This document shows, one piece after another, positions 16,395 to 24,290 of a stretch of 64,000 bases of DNA. Below the pieces are notes generated by a model that searched no databases, was not told where the DNA came from, and worked only from the letters and a program-made list of their open reading frames with translations. The stretch is from assembly GCA_910579575.1 (NCBI GenBank), contig CAJTUM010000001.1, positions 114,132-178,131 of the forward strand, in the 5' to 3' direction. A program made the position numbers and the translations under genes. Numbering within the stretch: the first letter of the stretch is position 1; each line of letters opens with the position of its first letter. Source of the DNA: an uncultured Eubacteriales bacterium (GTDB lineage: Bacteria; Bacillota; Clostridia; Oscillospirales; Butyricicoccaceae).

Positions 16395-16660
16395 TGCAAG
16401 CCGACCGGGAGAAGACCCTGCGGATGATCAAGACCGCCCGGGGCCAGTTAGACGGCATTATCAAAATGGTGGAGGAAGACCGGTACTGCATGGAAATCTC
16501 CAACCAGCTGCTGGCCGCCCAGTCCATCCTGCGCAAGGTCAACCGGGAGATCATCCACGCCCATCTCCAGCATTGCGTTCGCCAATCGCTGGAAAGCGAG
16601 GATAGCCAGGCCGCTCAGCAAAAAATCGAAGAACTCATGACCCTTTTCGACAAACTTTAG
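16394..16660 (+). CDS. csoR: Copper-sensing transcriptional repressor
   Basis: 88 aa, all-helical DUF156 repressor. The Cu(I) ligands Cys-His-Cys are seen in RYCMEIS (near residue 32) and HAHLQHCV (H and C near 57 and 61). It binds the operator as a tetramer and leaves it when loaded with Cu(I). ATG at 16394 overlaps the copA stop (TGATG), so it is translationally coupled. No DNA-binding helix-turn-helix is expected in this family. Likely target: 13607-13624. Confidence 0.95.
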   Translation: MQADREKTLRMIKTARGQLDGIIKMVEEDRYCMEISNQLLAAQSILRKVNREIIHAHLQHCVRQSLESEDSQAAQQKIEELMTLFDKL

Positions 16661-16710
16661 TCGAGGCGGCCCAACGGCCGACCTCTGTATCAGCTTAGCG
16701 GCAAAATAGC

Positions 16711-16761
16711 GCGACAGCCCGCAGCCGGTTCTGTTCAAGAGCCTCGGCTGCGGGCTGTCGC
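16711..16761 (+). terminator. Strong hairpin after csoR
   Basis: A perfect 17-bp stem (16711-16727 with 16745-16761). No clean T run follows, but it converges with a minus-strand reading frame that begins at 17555 and is the only candidate end of the copper operon. Confidence 0.6.
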
Positions 16762-16798
16762 TGTATAACGGTTCCCTCAAACAAGGTCAAATGTTTTT

Positions 16799-17555
16799 TC
16801 ACGTGAAACGTATGAGGTTGTTACCGGTTATGCCCGTATCAGGGAAACCGAGAGGTTTTTTGCTGCGAGAGCAATAGAGTGATCTAAAAAATGTAAGAAA
16901 CCCGATAAAACCTATGACGTCGCGAAGAAGACGCTGCGCGTCTGTGAGATCGGCGTTTTCCTTGTCTATTTCGGTTTGGGGCAGTTCGACCTCTTGGATA
17001 ACTGTCGCAGGGACTGCCTGTTTGAACTGAATGGAAGACAAAAGCAGGACGGCAGGAATAGCAGCGTTGTAAAACGCGAACAGGGTTTTGGCTTCGCCTT
17101 TGTCGTTGACGACCTGCGTGGAGCCTTCGTCGACGACAAAGGCGATATTGGGATTGCCGGCGACAAACTCGTTCAACGGCTGGGCGAAGTCAGAACCTAC
17201 TTGGAAGCTGCGTTTGCCGCTTTCGGCTACTGAAACGGAGGCAATGGAAATGACTTGACCCTCCACAAACATAGGATACATGGCGTAGGACGGCTTGCTC
17301 AATTCAGAGGTATAGGCGGAAAGTCTGGCGCCCAAATAGACTTGGCAGCCCAGCTCCAGGAAGTTGAGCGCATCTTGCCGCATGAAGAGCAGCATATTGT
17401 CTATGTGAAACAGAGCGCAGTCCATCTGGGGGTCGGTTTGTTGAGCGGGGCAGGGTCTCCGCCGCATAAATGGGTAAAATCGCCGTCAGGGCGGCCGGCA
17501 GTAAGGATAGAGTTCGTTTGCGCAGCTTTTTCCTATTGCGTCTTGCGTCGACCAT
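16799..17555 (-). pseudogene. Secreted protein gene split by a frameshift
   Basis: ATG at 17555 begins a convincing signal peptide (MVDARRNRKKLRKRTLSLL, core, cut near IYAAE), but that frame soon degenerates. From about 17450 a different frame carries a sensible mature protein (QQTDPQMDCALFHIDNM, SFQVGSDFAQPLN, IAFVVDEGSTQVVND) to a stop at 16799. Dropping one C from the CCCC run at about 17449-17452 joins them as ...AETLPAQQTDP.... So either a recent mutation or a homopolymer sequencing error. AGGAGG lies 13 bases before the ATG. Family unknown. Confidence 0.6.
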
Positions 17556-17965
17556 ATGAAAATCAGAGCCTCCTTTTTCTCAATTTTGAAATCGGCTCCA
17601 AAGAGTAAGAGATGAAAATTGCACAAAAAAGGTTTTTTTCATGAAATATAGAAAAAATATCGAATAAATAGCCTGATGAAAACGAAAAATCAAAGATAAA
17701 CTCTGGATTTCTTCTTCGCGCCGCACAGGAAAAAAACGGTTTATCCAGGCGAGAACGATAAGATATGGATATTATAACAGGGAGAAAAGGAGAATACAAG
17801 AAAAACATCGAATTTTGTCGAATTAGATAAAAATAACTCTGGAAATTTGCGAATAACGACAAACGCCCGCAACGGGGGCCTTTGCGGGCCTCCTGCTGCG
17901 GGCGCTTGTGGAATTGCGCTATTTGGTCGGCGAAGAGAATCGCCGTGGAGCTTTCTCGGAAAAGA
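17556..17965. other. AT-rich intergenic region
   Basis: Noticeably AT-rich between 17580 and 17850. A long minus-strand frame covers it but has no ribosome site and reads as low-complexity (many Phe, Ser, Ile), so I do not call it. It holds a CGCCCGC...GCGGGCG-type pairing near 17865-17905. Nothing else is supported. Confidence 0.4.
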
Positions 17966-18472
17966 CTATACTTCCTGGCGCTGACTGGGAGCGATTTGCT
18001 CCAAAAACTGTTTTCCGGTGAAGGTTTTGAAAATATTGTCCCGCGCCCGCTGAATTTCCTCGGCGGGGGCGTTTTTTTCATTTAGATTGACTAAAAAATC
18101 CGCCTCAATGAGAATCTGGTGGTCGATGTCGTGGACTTCCTCATAGCTGTGATGATGGCCCACCAGCCAGCAGATACGGTTTACAAATTCCTGATCCTGA
18201 TAGCCGCAGCGAGTCAGCAGATCCCGGGCCGCGGTTTCGCCCTCTTCCTCTTGTAGCGCCCCTGCAGACGAACCGTGTTTTTCCAGCGCAGGGCGAATGC
18301 CGATATCGTGCAGAATGGCGGCGGTTTCGACAAGATTCATCGTGGCGGAACTCAGCTGCTCGCGGGAGGCGATAGCCTTGGCAAAGCCATAGACCTTGAG
18401 AAAATGGTTGATCCGCTTGGGTTCGCCGGCCTCCCAAGCGATCATCTCTCCGATCAATTCGCCATTTTTCAT
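17966..18472 (-). CDS. HD-domain phosphohydrolase, 168 aa
   Basis: The HD metal site is visible: His in INHFLKVYGFAK near residue 22, the HD pair in AAILHDIGI near 54, HHHSYEE near 104 and an Asp in LIEADFLVN near 124. Such small HD proteins act on nucleotides or phosphomonoesters; the substrate is not evident. ATG at 18472 is chosen because AAGGAGG lies 9 bases upstream; a 42-residue extension upstream lacks such a site. Stands alone, divergent from the acyltransferase gene. Confidence 0.85.
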   Translation of the reverse strand: MKNGELIGEMIAWEAGEPKRINHFLKVYGFAKAIASREQLSSATMNLVETAAILHDIGIRPALEKHGSSAGALQEEEGETAARDLLTRCGYQDQEFVNRICWLVGHHHSYEEVHDIDHQILIEADFLVNLNEKNAPAEEIQRARDNIFKTFTGKQFLEQIAPSQRQEV

Positions 18473-18633
18473 GTGTGGAATCCTCCTTATCTCAGGTTGA
18501 ATGAACCATAAAAGACCGCAACGTTCAGGCCGCCGCAAAGGCCTGATAAAAAAAGAACGGTCTATCAAAAAAACCGATAATGAATCATTGTACCCCATTT
18601 TAGCGAAAATGCAAGGGCAAAAGGAATTTTATT

Positions 18634-18662
18634 TTGCTATCTGGGAAAAAGAATGGTATGAT
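18634..18662 (+). promoter_or_regulatory. Promoter of the acyltransferase gene
   Basis: TTGCTA (18634-18639) and TATGAT (18657-18662), 17 bp apart, with TG two bases before the -10 (extended -10). Confidence 0.65.
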
Positions 18663-18749
18663 GGTACGGAAAAACACCGACGGCCCCAACGGCGGCCGGA
18701 AAAAGGCGTTTGTTGAAACCTATTTTTTCTAAGGAAGGGGCTCCGGCTT

Positions 18750-19811
18750 ATGAACCAAACAAAACAAGGCCGTCTTGTTTACGCCGACCTGCTGCGGGCT
18801 GCGGCGCTGGCCGCGGTGATCGCTCTCCATGTCTGCGGAAACAACTGGCAGGGGCTGGAGGTAAGGACTGCGGATTGGCAGATTTTGAACGTTATCGACA
18901 GTTTAACCCGTTGGTGCGTCCCCGCTTTTGTCATGCTCAGCGGGATGTTTTTTCTGGATCCCGATAAGCCTGTGACCTACCGCAGTATTTTCAAAAAAAG
19001 TCTGCCCCGGCTGGCGTCCGCCTTTTTCTTCTGGTCTTTTTTATACGCGTTGTTTACGGCTTTGCTCAACTGGCGCGGCGGAACGCCCGACGATACATGG
19101 CAATTTTTTCTTAATTTTATCTATGGACATTACCATCTTTGGTTTGTTTATATGATGATGGGCCTTTATCTGATCACGCCGGTTTTGCGCAAGTTTATCG
19201 CCGGCGCCACCCGACGGGACATTGAATATCTGCTGCTGATTTATTTTGTTTTCACCCTGATTGTGCCGCTGTTTGGCAACGCGCCTCGGCTTCAGGTGAT
19301 CAGCGGCGTGGTGCATCGGCTGGATTTGAAGCTGCTGGGCGGCTATATGGGCTATTTTGTAGCTGGATATTATTTAAAAGCATTTGATTTTCAGGCGAAA
19401 ACAAAAAAAATAATCTATGCCCTGGGAGGTTTTGGGCTGGCTGTCACAATCGGCATGACCTGGGTAGACAGCCTGGCCTGGGACGCCCCCAATGAAAAAT
19501 GGTATCTTTATCTGACGCCCAATGTGGCGCTGATGGCCTTTGCCGTTTTCCTGTTTTTCAAGGATCATTGCCATGGTCAGCGCATCGGGCCCAAAGGCGT
19601 AGCGTTGTGCAGCCGGGCGGCCCAGCGGTCTTTTGGGGTCTATTTAATCCACGCTTTTTTCAATAACCGGTTGGTGTCTTTGGGGCTGAACGCCGTGACC
19701 TTTAACCCTCTGCTCTCTGTGCCTCTAGCTACGGCCCTGGTGTTCGCCGCCAGTTATGCCGCTGTGTGGCTCATTGAGAAAATCCCCTTTTTGCGGAAAT
19801 ATGTCTTGTAG
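18750..19811 (+). CDS. Acyltransferase-3 family membrane protein
   Basis: 353 aa polytopic membrane protein with about ten hydrophobic segments. Family marks are the N-terminal RLVYADLLRAAALAAVIALHV, with the conserved Arg and the catalytic-type His in ALHV, and SGMFF in the second segment. Members O- or N-acetylate cell-surface sugars (WecH/OafA-like). ATG at 18750 has GGAAGGGG about 10 bases upstream. Its stop codon (19809-19811) touches the first base of a tandem repeat array. Acceptor substrate unknown. Confidence 0.88.
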   Translation: MNQTKQGRLVYADLLRAAALAAVIALHVCGNNWQGLEVRTADWQILNVIDSLTRWCVPAFVMLSGMFFLDPDKPVTYRSIFKKSLPRLASAFFFWSFLYALFTALLNWRGGTPDDTWQFFLNFIYGHYHLWFVYMMMGLYLITPVLRKFIAGATRRDIEYLLLIYFVFTLIVPLFGNAPRLQVISGVVHRLDLKLLGGYMGYFVAGYYLKAFDFQAKTKKIIYALGGFGLAVTIGMTWVDSLAWDAPNEKWYLYLTPNVALMAFAVFLFFKDHCHGQRIGPKGVALCSRAAQRSFGVYLIHAFFNNRLVSLGLNAVTFNPLLSVPLATALVFAASYAAVWLIEKIPFLRKYVL

Positions 19812-20136
19812 CGCCGACCAGGCTCGCGCCTGGAGGCGTGCTCGTGTTGGCGCGGCGGTACTGGAAAGCTTTGTGCTCGACTGCATGGGCCTTTGTGCCC
19901 AAGGCAGCGGCTGCGGCCGTCATGGCTGCTCGATACGCCCAGCAAAACACGGGTTATGCCCGTCGGCGCACGCCGACCAGGCTCGCGCCAGGAGGCGTGC
20001 TCGTGTTGGCGCGGCGGTACTGGAAAGCTTTGCGCTGGACAGCATGGGCTTTTGCGCCCAAGGCCGCTGCCGCGGCCGTCATGGCTGCTCGATACGCCAA
20101 GCAAAACACGGGTTGTGCCTGTCGGCGCGAGCCGAC
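19812..20136. repeat. Two tandem copies of a 159-bp GC-rich repeat with inverted ends
   Basis: Copies run 19812-19970 and 19971-20129, about 88% alike, with a closing half-palindrome to 20136. Each copy starts CGCCGACC and ends GTCGGCG, so ends are inverted repeats and each junction is a palindrome GTCGGCG-nn-CGCCGAC. Inner hairpins include CCAGG/CCTGG and GGGC/GCCC. All frames are open because of composition and a period divisible by three; no ribosome site is seen, so I treat it as non-coding. Confidence 0.85.
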
Positions 20137-20144
20137 CTGATGGG

Positions 20145-20507
20145 TCAATCCCATGGGATTTGGTCGCCTTCCTGTTCCAGCAGCTGATAGATCGGTTCCG
20201 GCTGTTTGACCAGCGTCTGAATTGTCTCCAGCAAAGCCTGGGCTTTTTGTCGGTTTTCCGGGCCGGGGCCATAATAGGCTGCATACATCCCGGCCTCCGG
20301 GTCGCCGCCCATGCCCTCCAGCAAATGGGGGGCCTTTTTTGCAAGATAATGCTGGAGAAAAGCCTCCCAGTTGTAGCCGTTCATATAAGCCTCGGGACAA
20401 ATCTCCTCCATCTTTTGTCCAATCGCCATGATTTCGGGCCGCTCGATGGAAAGGCATACGGAAAAGCCAGAGCGGGTTTCGATCAGGGCGCAGCAATCGG
20501 TCGTCAT
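20145..20507 (-). CDS. Imm51-like immunity protein
   Basis: 120 aa. The central part (AYMNGYNWEAFLQHYL near 46-61 and DPEAGMYAAYY near 76-86) is the signature I associate with the Imm51 family, proposed as immunity proteins of polymorphic toxin systems and often found without a toxin. Cytosolic, no signal. ATG at 20507 has AAGGAGA 10 bases upstream; a longer frame upstream lacks a site. It follows the transglutaminase-like lipoprotein by 17 bases and is probably co-transcribed. No toxin gene is seen next to it. Confidence 0.75.
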   Translation of the reverse strand: MTTDCCALIETRSGFSVCLSIERPEIMAIGQKMEEICPEAYMNGYNWEAFLQHYLAKKAPHLLEGMGGDPEAGMYAAYYGPGPENRQKAQALLETIQTLVKQPEPIYQLLEQEGDQIPWD

Positions 20508-20524
20508 CAAAAATCGTCTCCTTT

Positions 20525-21685
20525 TTATTGCGTTTCTGAGGGTGGAATCCGGTTTTCCAGCGGATACGGCTCCGGGGCGCATGGAGGTAGGGGAAAGGTA
20601 TACCGGGCATAACTTTGGATGTTGTAATAATCGTGCTCTGGTTCGTCGGCGGCAAAGAGAAACCAGCGCCAGTCCAGCTGGGGCTGTTCCGTATCCATCC
20701 AAGTCACGTCCAGCTGATACCAGTTCCCCTCCGCTTCTACCATGTTCCAGGCATGGCCGTTCTCGTCGTTTTCATTGTAGGCTACCACGGTCAGGCAGCG
20801 CAGCCCCGCCTGTTTGGCCAAGTAATCAAAGGCCCGGGCATAACCGAAGCAGTTGGCCTCCCCCTGGGATAGAGCGCCGTAGGCGGTGATAAAAAGCGCG
20901 TCGCTGTTCAGAACAGTGAGGTCGCCCACAATCTTTTTTTCCCAATAATCATCGGTGAAATAGGTCGTGTTTTCTGCCAGATATTGAGCGATAAAGGCGC
21001 ATTTTTCCGCCTCAGAGGCGTTCTCGTCCAGGGGCGCTAAAATTTGCTCTGCCAGAGGCTGTAGCTGGTCATAAGCCAGATTCAGGCTTTGGTCCGCAAA
21101 GGAAACCCGGCCCGCATAAAAGTGATATTGCAGGTTTGGGTCCTTGCAAGGGCAGTTTTTGCCCAAGCAATTCACTTTGCCCGCCGTGTCGTCGCCGCAG
21201 GCATAGCGAAAAGGCCGGTAGCTGTAGGAGATAGTAGCCGACTCATAGAGGCTCCGGACGTTTTGCCATTGGGCGCGGGTCAGCGGAACAGGCAGAGTGA
21301 AATGGGAAAACGCCTGTCCTTGGGGAGTTTCCCGGATATTTTGGCTGAAATATTCCCCATAGCACAGGTCAAAGGCCTGTTGAGAGGCCGAGTCCAGCAG
21401 GTCGTAGCCATAAACCTCGTCGTGCCGGCGTATCCATAAATAGGGCTGCCAATCCTCGCTCTCTGGCTGGGCCTGCTGTTCAAAAAGCTGACCGTCATAG
21501 AGCCAGTATCCCTCAGGGCATTCCGGTTCCGGCTCTGTTTCCATTTCTAACCCCGCCTTCCGGCCCTTTTCGTCGGAAAGATCCAGAGCGCGATAGGAGG
21601 AATACCCCTGGTAAAAGCATCCTCCTGCCGACAAGCAGAGCAAAGACAAAAGAAAAACCGCAGCGCGCTTGAAAAGCTGGTTCAT
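20525..21685 (-). CDS. Lipoprotein with a transglutaminase-like cysteine hydrolase domain
   Basis: 386 aa. Signal peptide with a lipobox ending in SAGGC (Cys near residue 23), so anchored outside the membrane. The C-terminal third has the transglutaminase-like triad: Cys in GEANCFGYARAF, His in ENGHAWNMVE and Asp in YQLDVTWMD. Clostridial proteins of this type are thought to act on cell wall or surface proteins, but the role is open. ATG at 21685 has only a weak GAGG site. Operon with the Imm51-like gene. Confidence 0.82.
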   Translation of the reverse strand: MNQLFKRAAVFLLSLLCLSAGGCFYQGYSSYRALDLSDEKGRKAGLEMETEPEPECPEGYWLYDGQLFEQQAQPESEDWQPYLWIRRHDEVYGYDLLDSASQQAFDLCYGEYFSQNIRETPQGQAFSHFTLPVPLTRAQWQNVRSLYESATISYSYRPFRYACGDDTAGKVNCLGKNCPCKDPNLQYHFYAGRVSFADQSLNLAYDQLQPLAEQILAPLDENASEAEKCAFIAQYLAENTTYFTDDYWEKKIVGDLTVLNSDALFITAYGALSQGEANCFGYARAFDYLAKQAGLRCLTVVAYNENDENGHAWNMVEAEGNWYQLDVTWMDTEQPQLDWRWFLFAADEPEHDYYNIQSYARYTFPLPPCAPEPYPLENRIPPSETQ

Positions 21686-21761
21686 AAAAAAAGTTCGCCT
21701 CGCTTTATGCCTGTAAAACGTTCTTTCAACACAGTTCATCGGCATAGGAGACGATGCTTCT

Positions 21762-21965
21762 GTGCCAGAATTTGAATCATTGTTCCCTGGTCTGCAGGAT
21801 TTGCAGAAGGACGCCGACCTGTTCCAAGCGGCGACAGCCCGAAGGTTCGATACTGCGCAGCAACAATACAACAAGTATGAACAGGGCGTCCAGCCAATGC
21901 CAGTTCGATATTTGATTGCTTTGGCAGATTGTTATAAAACATCTGTCGATCATATACTTTTTTGA
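21762..21965 (+). CDS. Short XRE-type helix-turn-helix protein, possibly degenerate
   Basis: 67 aa. The order LQDLQKDADL...TAQQQYNKYEQG...MPVRYLIALADCYKTSVDHIL follows the XRE/Cro HTH pattern (helices 1-5 with the QYxxYExG turn). It begins at GTG with AGGAG 11 bases upstream; helix 1-2 is less regular than in active regulators and an ATG at 21754 in another frame is better placed, so a small indel at the 5' end is possible. Divergent from the lipoprotein gene, which it could regulate. Confidence 0.6.
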   Translation: MPEFESLFPGLQDLQKDADLFQAATARRFDTAQQQYNKYEQGVQPMPVRYLIALADCYKTSVDHILF

Positions 21966-22555
21966 AAACAAAAGTATTGGCGCTGGGCGGAACAGCGGAT
22001 AAAACGGCCCGCCAAAAGCGCGTTAGCCGCCTGGCTCGCTCCCCAGCGGCTAATATCGGTTTCGCTTGTTCTGGATGCTTGAGCCCACCTTGGAAAGCGA
22101 CGGCATTATGATACACAAATCGCCCCCGCTTTGTCAAGGCGCGCCGCCGCGAGGCGCGCAACAGAGCGAGACGATTCCCAAGGCTTTTATAAAACGAAAA
22201 TCCAAAGACAGAAAGGCGACGCAAGCCGACAATCGAATGATAGCCCCAGCGGTTATTCCTTCAAGAAAATATGCTTTTGGAACGGACAGCGCCGCCCCAG
22301 GCGCTTCGGTGGAGAGCGGCGACGGCACAGAAATCGTCCTGGCGCTTGGTATGATGAAGCAATGCAGGAAGCTGGAAACAGCCATCCATATACGCGCCTG
22401 CAAGATAAAACAGAAGCATGGACTGTCTGGCAGACCAGCCCCGATTGGTCCGCATTGGAACGCTGAGCGATAGATTTCAAAAGAAGTAAATATTTCTTTT
22501 GAAACGTTTTCACCATCCGCCTGTATGAAATACAGGTTTGTGCAAAGGCTGAAGC
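21966..22555. other. No convincing gene
   Basis: Frames are open on both strands but lack ribosome sites and resemble shadow frames or gene remnants. GC-rich and AT-rich patches alternate. Nothing can be assigned. Confidence 0.4.
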
Positions 22556-22590
22556 AAAACGCCCATAGCATCCAAGCCATGGGCGTTTTC
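22556..22590. terminator. Bidirectional terminator beyond dapH
   Basis: AAAACGCCCAT (22556-22566) pairs with ATGGGCGTTTT (22579-22589), giving T runs on both strands. For the lysine operon it lies past the repeat copy at 22619-22778. Confidence 0.75.
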
Positions 22591-22618
22591 TATGTCTATT
22601 GTCGTATGCGCCTAAGAC

Positions 22619-22778
22619 AGCGGCCGCCCAGTCTCGCGTCTGGAGGCGTGCTCGAGTCGGCGCGGCGGTCGATTCAACCGATCGCCTCGGCTTTGCATTC
22701 AAGGCAGCGGCTGCGGCCGCCTTGGCTACTCAATCCTTCAAGCAAAACATATGGTTATGCCCGGCGGCGCGCGCCGAC
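22619..22778. repeat. Third copy of the 159-bp repeat, next to dapH
   Basis: Same orientation and length as the copies at 19812. Shared blocks include CTGGAGGCGTGCTCG, AAGGCAGCGGCTGCGGCCG and AGCAAAACA, and the closing palindrome GGCGGCG-CG-CGCCGAC (22763-22778). It ends at the dapH stop codon, so the repeat lies in the 3' end of the lysine operon transcript. Confidence 0.8.
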
Positions 22779-23476
22779 TATAGGCTGCGCAGAGCGTCTA
22801 CCAGAGCAGTTTTGGATTCGGTTTTGGCGTCCTTTTGCTTGATTACCTTAGCAGGGATGCCGGCTACCACAGCGCCGGCAGGCACGTCGCTGATGACCAC
22901 GGCGCCGGCGGCCACCACCGCGCCTTTGCCCACGCGGCAGCCCTCCAGCACGACGGCGTTGGCGCCGATCACCACGTCGTCCTCCACGACTACCGGTTGG
23001 GCGCTGGCAGGCTCCACTACGCCGGCCAATACAGTTCCCGCTCCGATATGACAGTTTTTGCCGACAGTGGCCCGTCCGCCCAACACGCAGCCCATGTCGA
23101 TCATGGTCCCTTCGCCAATCACAGCGCCGATGTTGACGACAGCGCCCATCATGATAACGGCGTTGTCGCCAATTTCCACGCATTCTCGAATGGTGACGCC
23201 AGGCTCAATGCGGGCGTTGATGTTTTTCATGTCCAGCAGGGGAATCGCGCTGTTGCGGCGGTCGTTTTCCACCTCAAACTGGGCGATAGACTGAGCCTGG
23301 CTCTCCAAAACCGACCCAATATCGCTCCATTCGCCGAATACCACCTTAAAAGGCCCTTCGCCGAATACCCGGCAGCTTTCTGGGAAGCGCACCGGCTCCT
23401 TTTCCTGCACATAAACCTTCACAGGGGTTTTTTTGACGGAATTGTGGATGCGGTCGATAATTTCTTGCGTGTTCAT
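22778..23476 (-). CDS. dapH: Tetrahydrodipicolinate N-acetyltransferase
   Basis: 232 aa. It acetylates tetrahydrodipicolinate with acetyl-CoA, the first branch step of the acetylase route to DAP and lysine. The N-terminal TPVKVYV segment is typical of DapH, followed by a left-handed beta helix of hexapeptide repeats (IGDNAVIMMGAVVNIGAVIG and onward) and a C-terminal GIPAKVI. Length matches Firmicute DapH. ATG at 23476; the site GAAAGGA is somewhat far at 12-13 bases. Last gene of the lysC-dapA-dapB-dapH operon. Confidence 0.95.
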   Translation of the reverse strand: MNTQEIIDRIHNSVKKTPVKVYVQEKEPVRFPESCRVFGEGPFKVVFGEWSDIGSVLESQAQSIAQFEVENDRRNSAIPLLDMKNINARIEPGVTIRECVEIGDNAVIMMGAVVNIGAVIGEGTMIDMGCVLGGRATVGKNCHIGAGTVLAGVVEPASAQPVVVEDDVVIGANAVVLEGCRVGKGAVVAAGAVVISDVPAGAVVAGIPAKVIKQKDAKTESKTALVDALRSL

Positions 23477-23513
23477 GCGCGTTTCATCGTCCTTTCAAAT
23501 TAAAATGCGGGGG

Positions 23514-24254
23514 CTATGCCTGGAACAAAGCGTCGCCCATGGAATAAAACCCTTTCTCCGCCCTCAAAGCAAATTCCGCCGCCTTGACGGCGCCGGCCAC
23601 AAACACCTGCTTGGAAAGGGCGGTGTGCTTGATTTCAATCAGCTCGCCTTCCCCGGCGAACAGCACAGAGTGTTCGCCCACAATGGCGCCGCCCCGCAGG
23701 GAATGGACGCCAATTTCCCCCTTCTGCCGGGGGCAAACGCCCTCCCGGCCATAGCGCAGGGTAAAATCTCCGGCTTTTTGGATGGTCTGAGCCAGCATTT
23801 TAGCAGTGCCGCTGGGGGCGTCGATTTTTTTGTTGTGATGCTTTTCTGTAATTTCAATATCAAAGGAATCCATGAGAATGGGAACAATCACCTCCAGGAT
23901 TTTTTCCATCACATTGACGCCCAAGGAGGTATTTTGCGTGCGCACCACCGGGACATAGGCCGAAAGCTCCCGACACAAATCCTCTTGGGCTGGGGAAAAG
24001 CCGGTGGTGGAAATCACGCAGGGCGTCTTGTGCCGCCGGGCGTAATCGCAGATCATGGCCAGGTTGGCCGGGTGGGAAAAATCGATAATCAGGTCCGGCG
24101 GTTGGGGCAGCTCGTCCAGAGCGCCGTAGCATTGGGGCGTGTTCATGGGGTCCACCGCGCCCCAGAGCTGCCAGCTCGGATGGTTTTCAATGGCTTCGGC
24201 AATGCGTTTGCCCATTGCGCCATAACCCGCCACCACGATCTTTTTGTCTTCCAT
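23514..24254 (-). CDS. dapB: 4-hydroxy-tetrahydrodipicolinate reductase
   Basis: 246 aa. It reduces the DapA product with NAD(P)H to tetrahydrodipicolinate. N-terminal Rossmann motif VVAGYGAMGKR (a shortened form of the usual GxxGxxG), then the catalytic region EITEKHHNKKIDAPSGTA with the catalytic His and Lys, and KHTALSKQVFVAGAVKAAEF at the end. ATG at 24254 is chosen by homology; GTG and TTG codons upstream in frame are also possible because the site AAAGGA lies 13 bases away. Confidence 0.94.
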   Translation of the reverse strand: MEDKKIVVAGYGAMGKRIAEAIENHPSWQLWGAVDPMNTPQCYGALDELPQPPDLIIDFSHPANLAMICDYARRHKTPCVISTTGFSPAQEDLCRELSAYVPVVRTQNTSLGVNVMEKILEVIVPILMDSFDIEITEKHHNKKIDAPSGTAKMLAQTIQKAGDFTLRYGREGVCPRQKGEIGVHSLRGGAIVGEHSVLFAGEGELIEIKHTALSKQVFVAGAVKAAEFALRAEKGFYSMGDALFQA

Positions 24255-24290
24255 GCCGTTTTTCACATCCTTTCGCAGCAAACCGTTCCG

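Noticed and set aside
17563..18081. 172-codon minus-strand frame over the AT-rich gap
   Set aside because: Low-complexity Phe/Ser/Ile/Arg composition, no ribosome site, and overlap with the HD-domain gene.
19756..20187. Open frames on both strands across the tandem repeats, coding for a 53-residue repeat
   Set aside because: The 159-bp period is a multiple of three, so any frame stays open; no ribosome site, several frames equally open, and the third copy does not keep a coding pattern.
22066..22473. 135-codon plus-strand frame between the HTH gene and the repeat
   Set aside because: No ribosome site, no recognisable domain, and minus-strand frames of similar quality overlap it.
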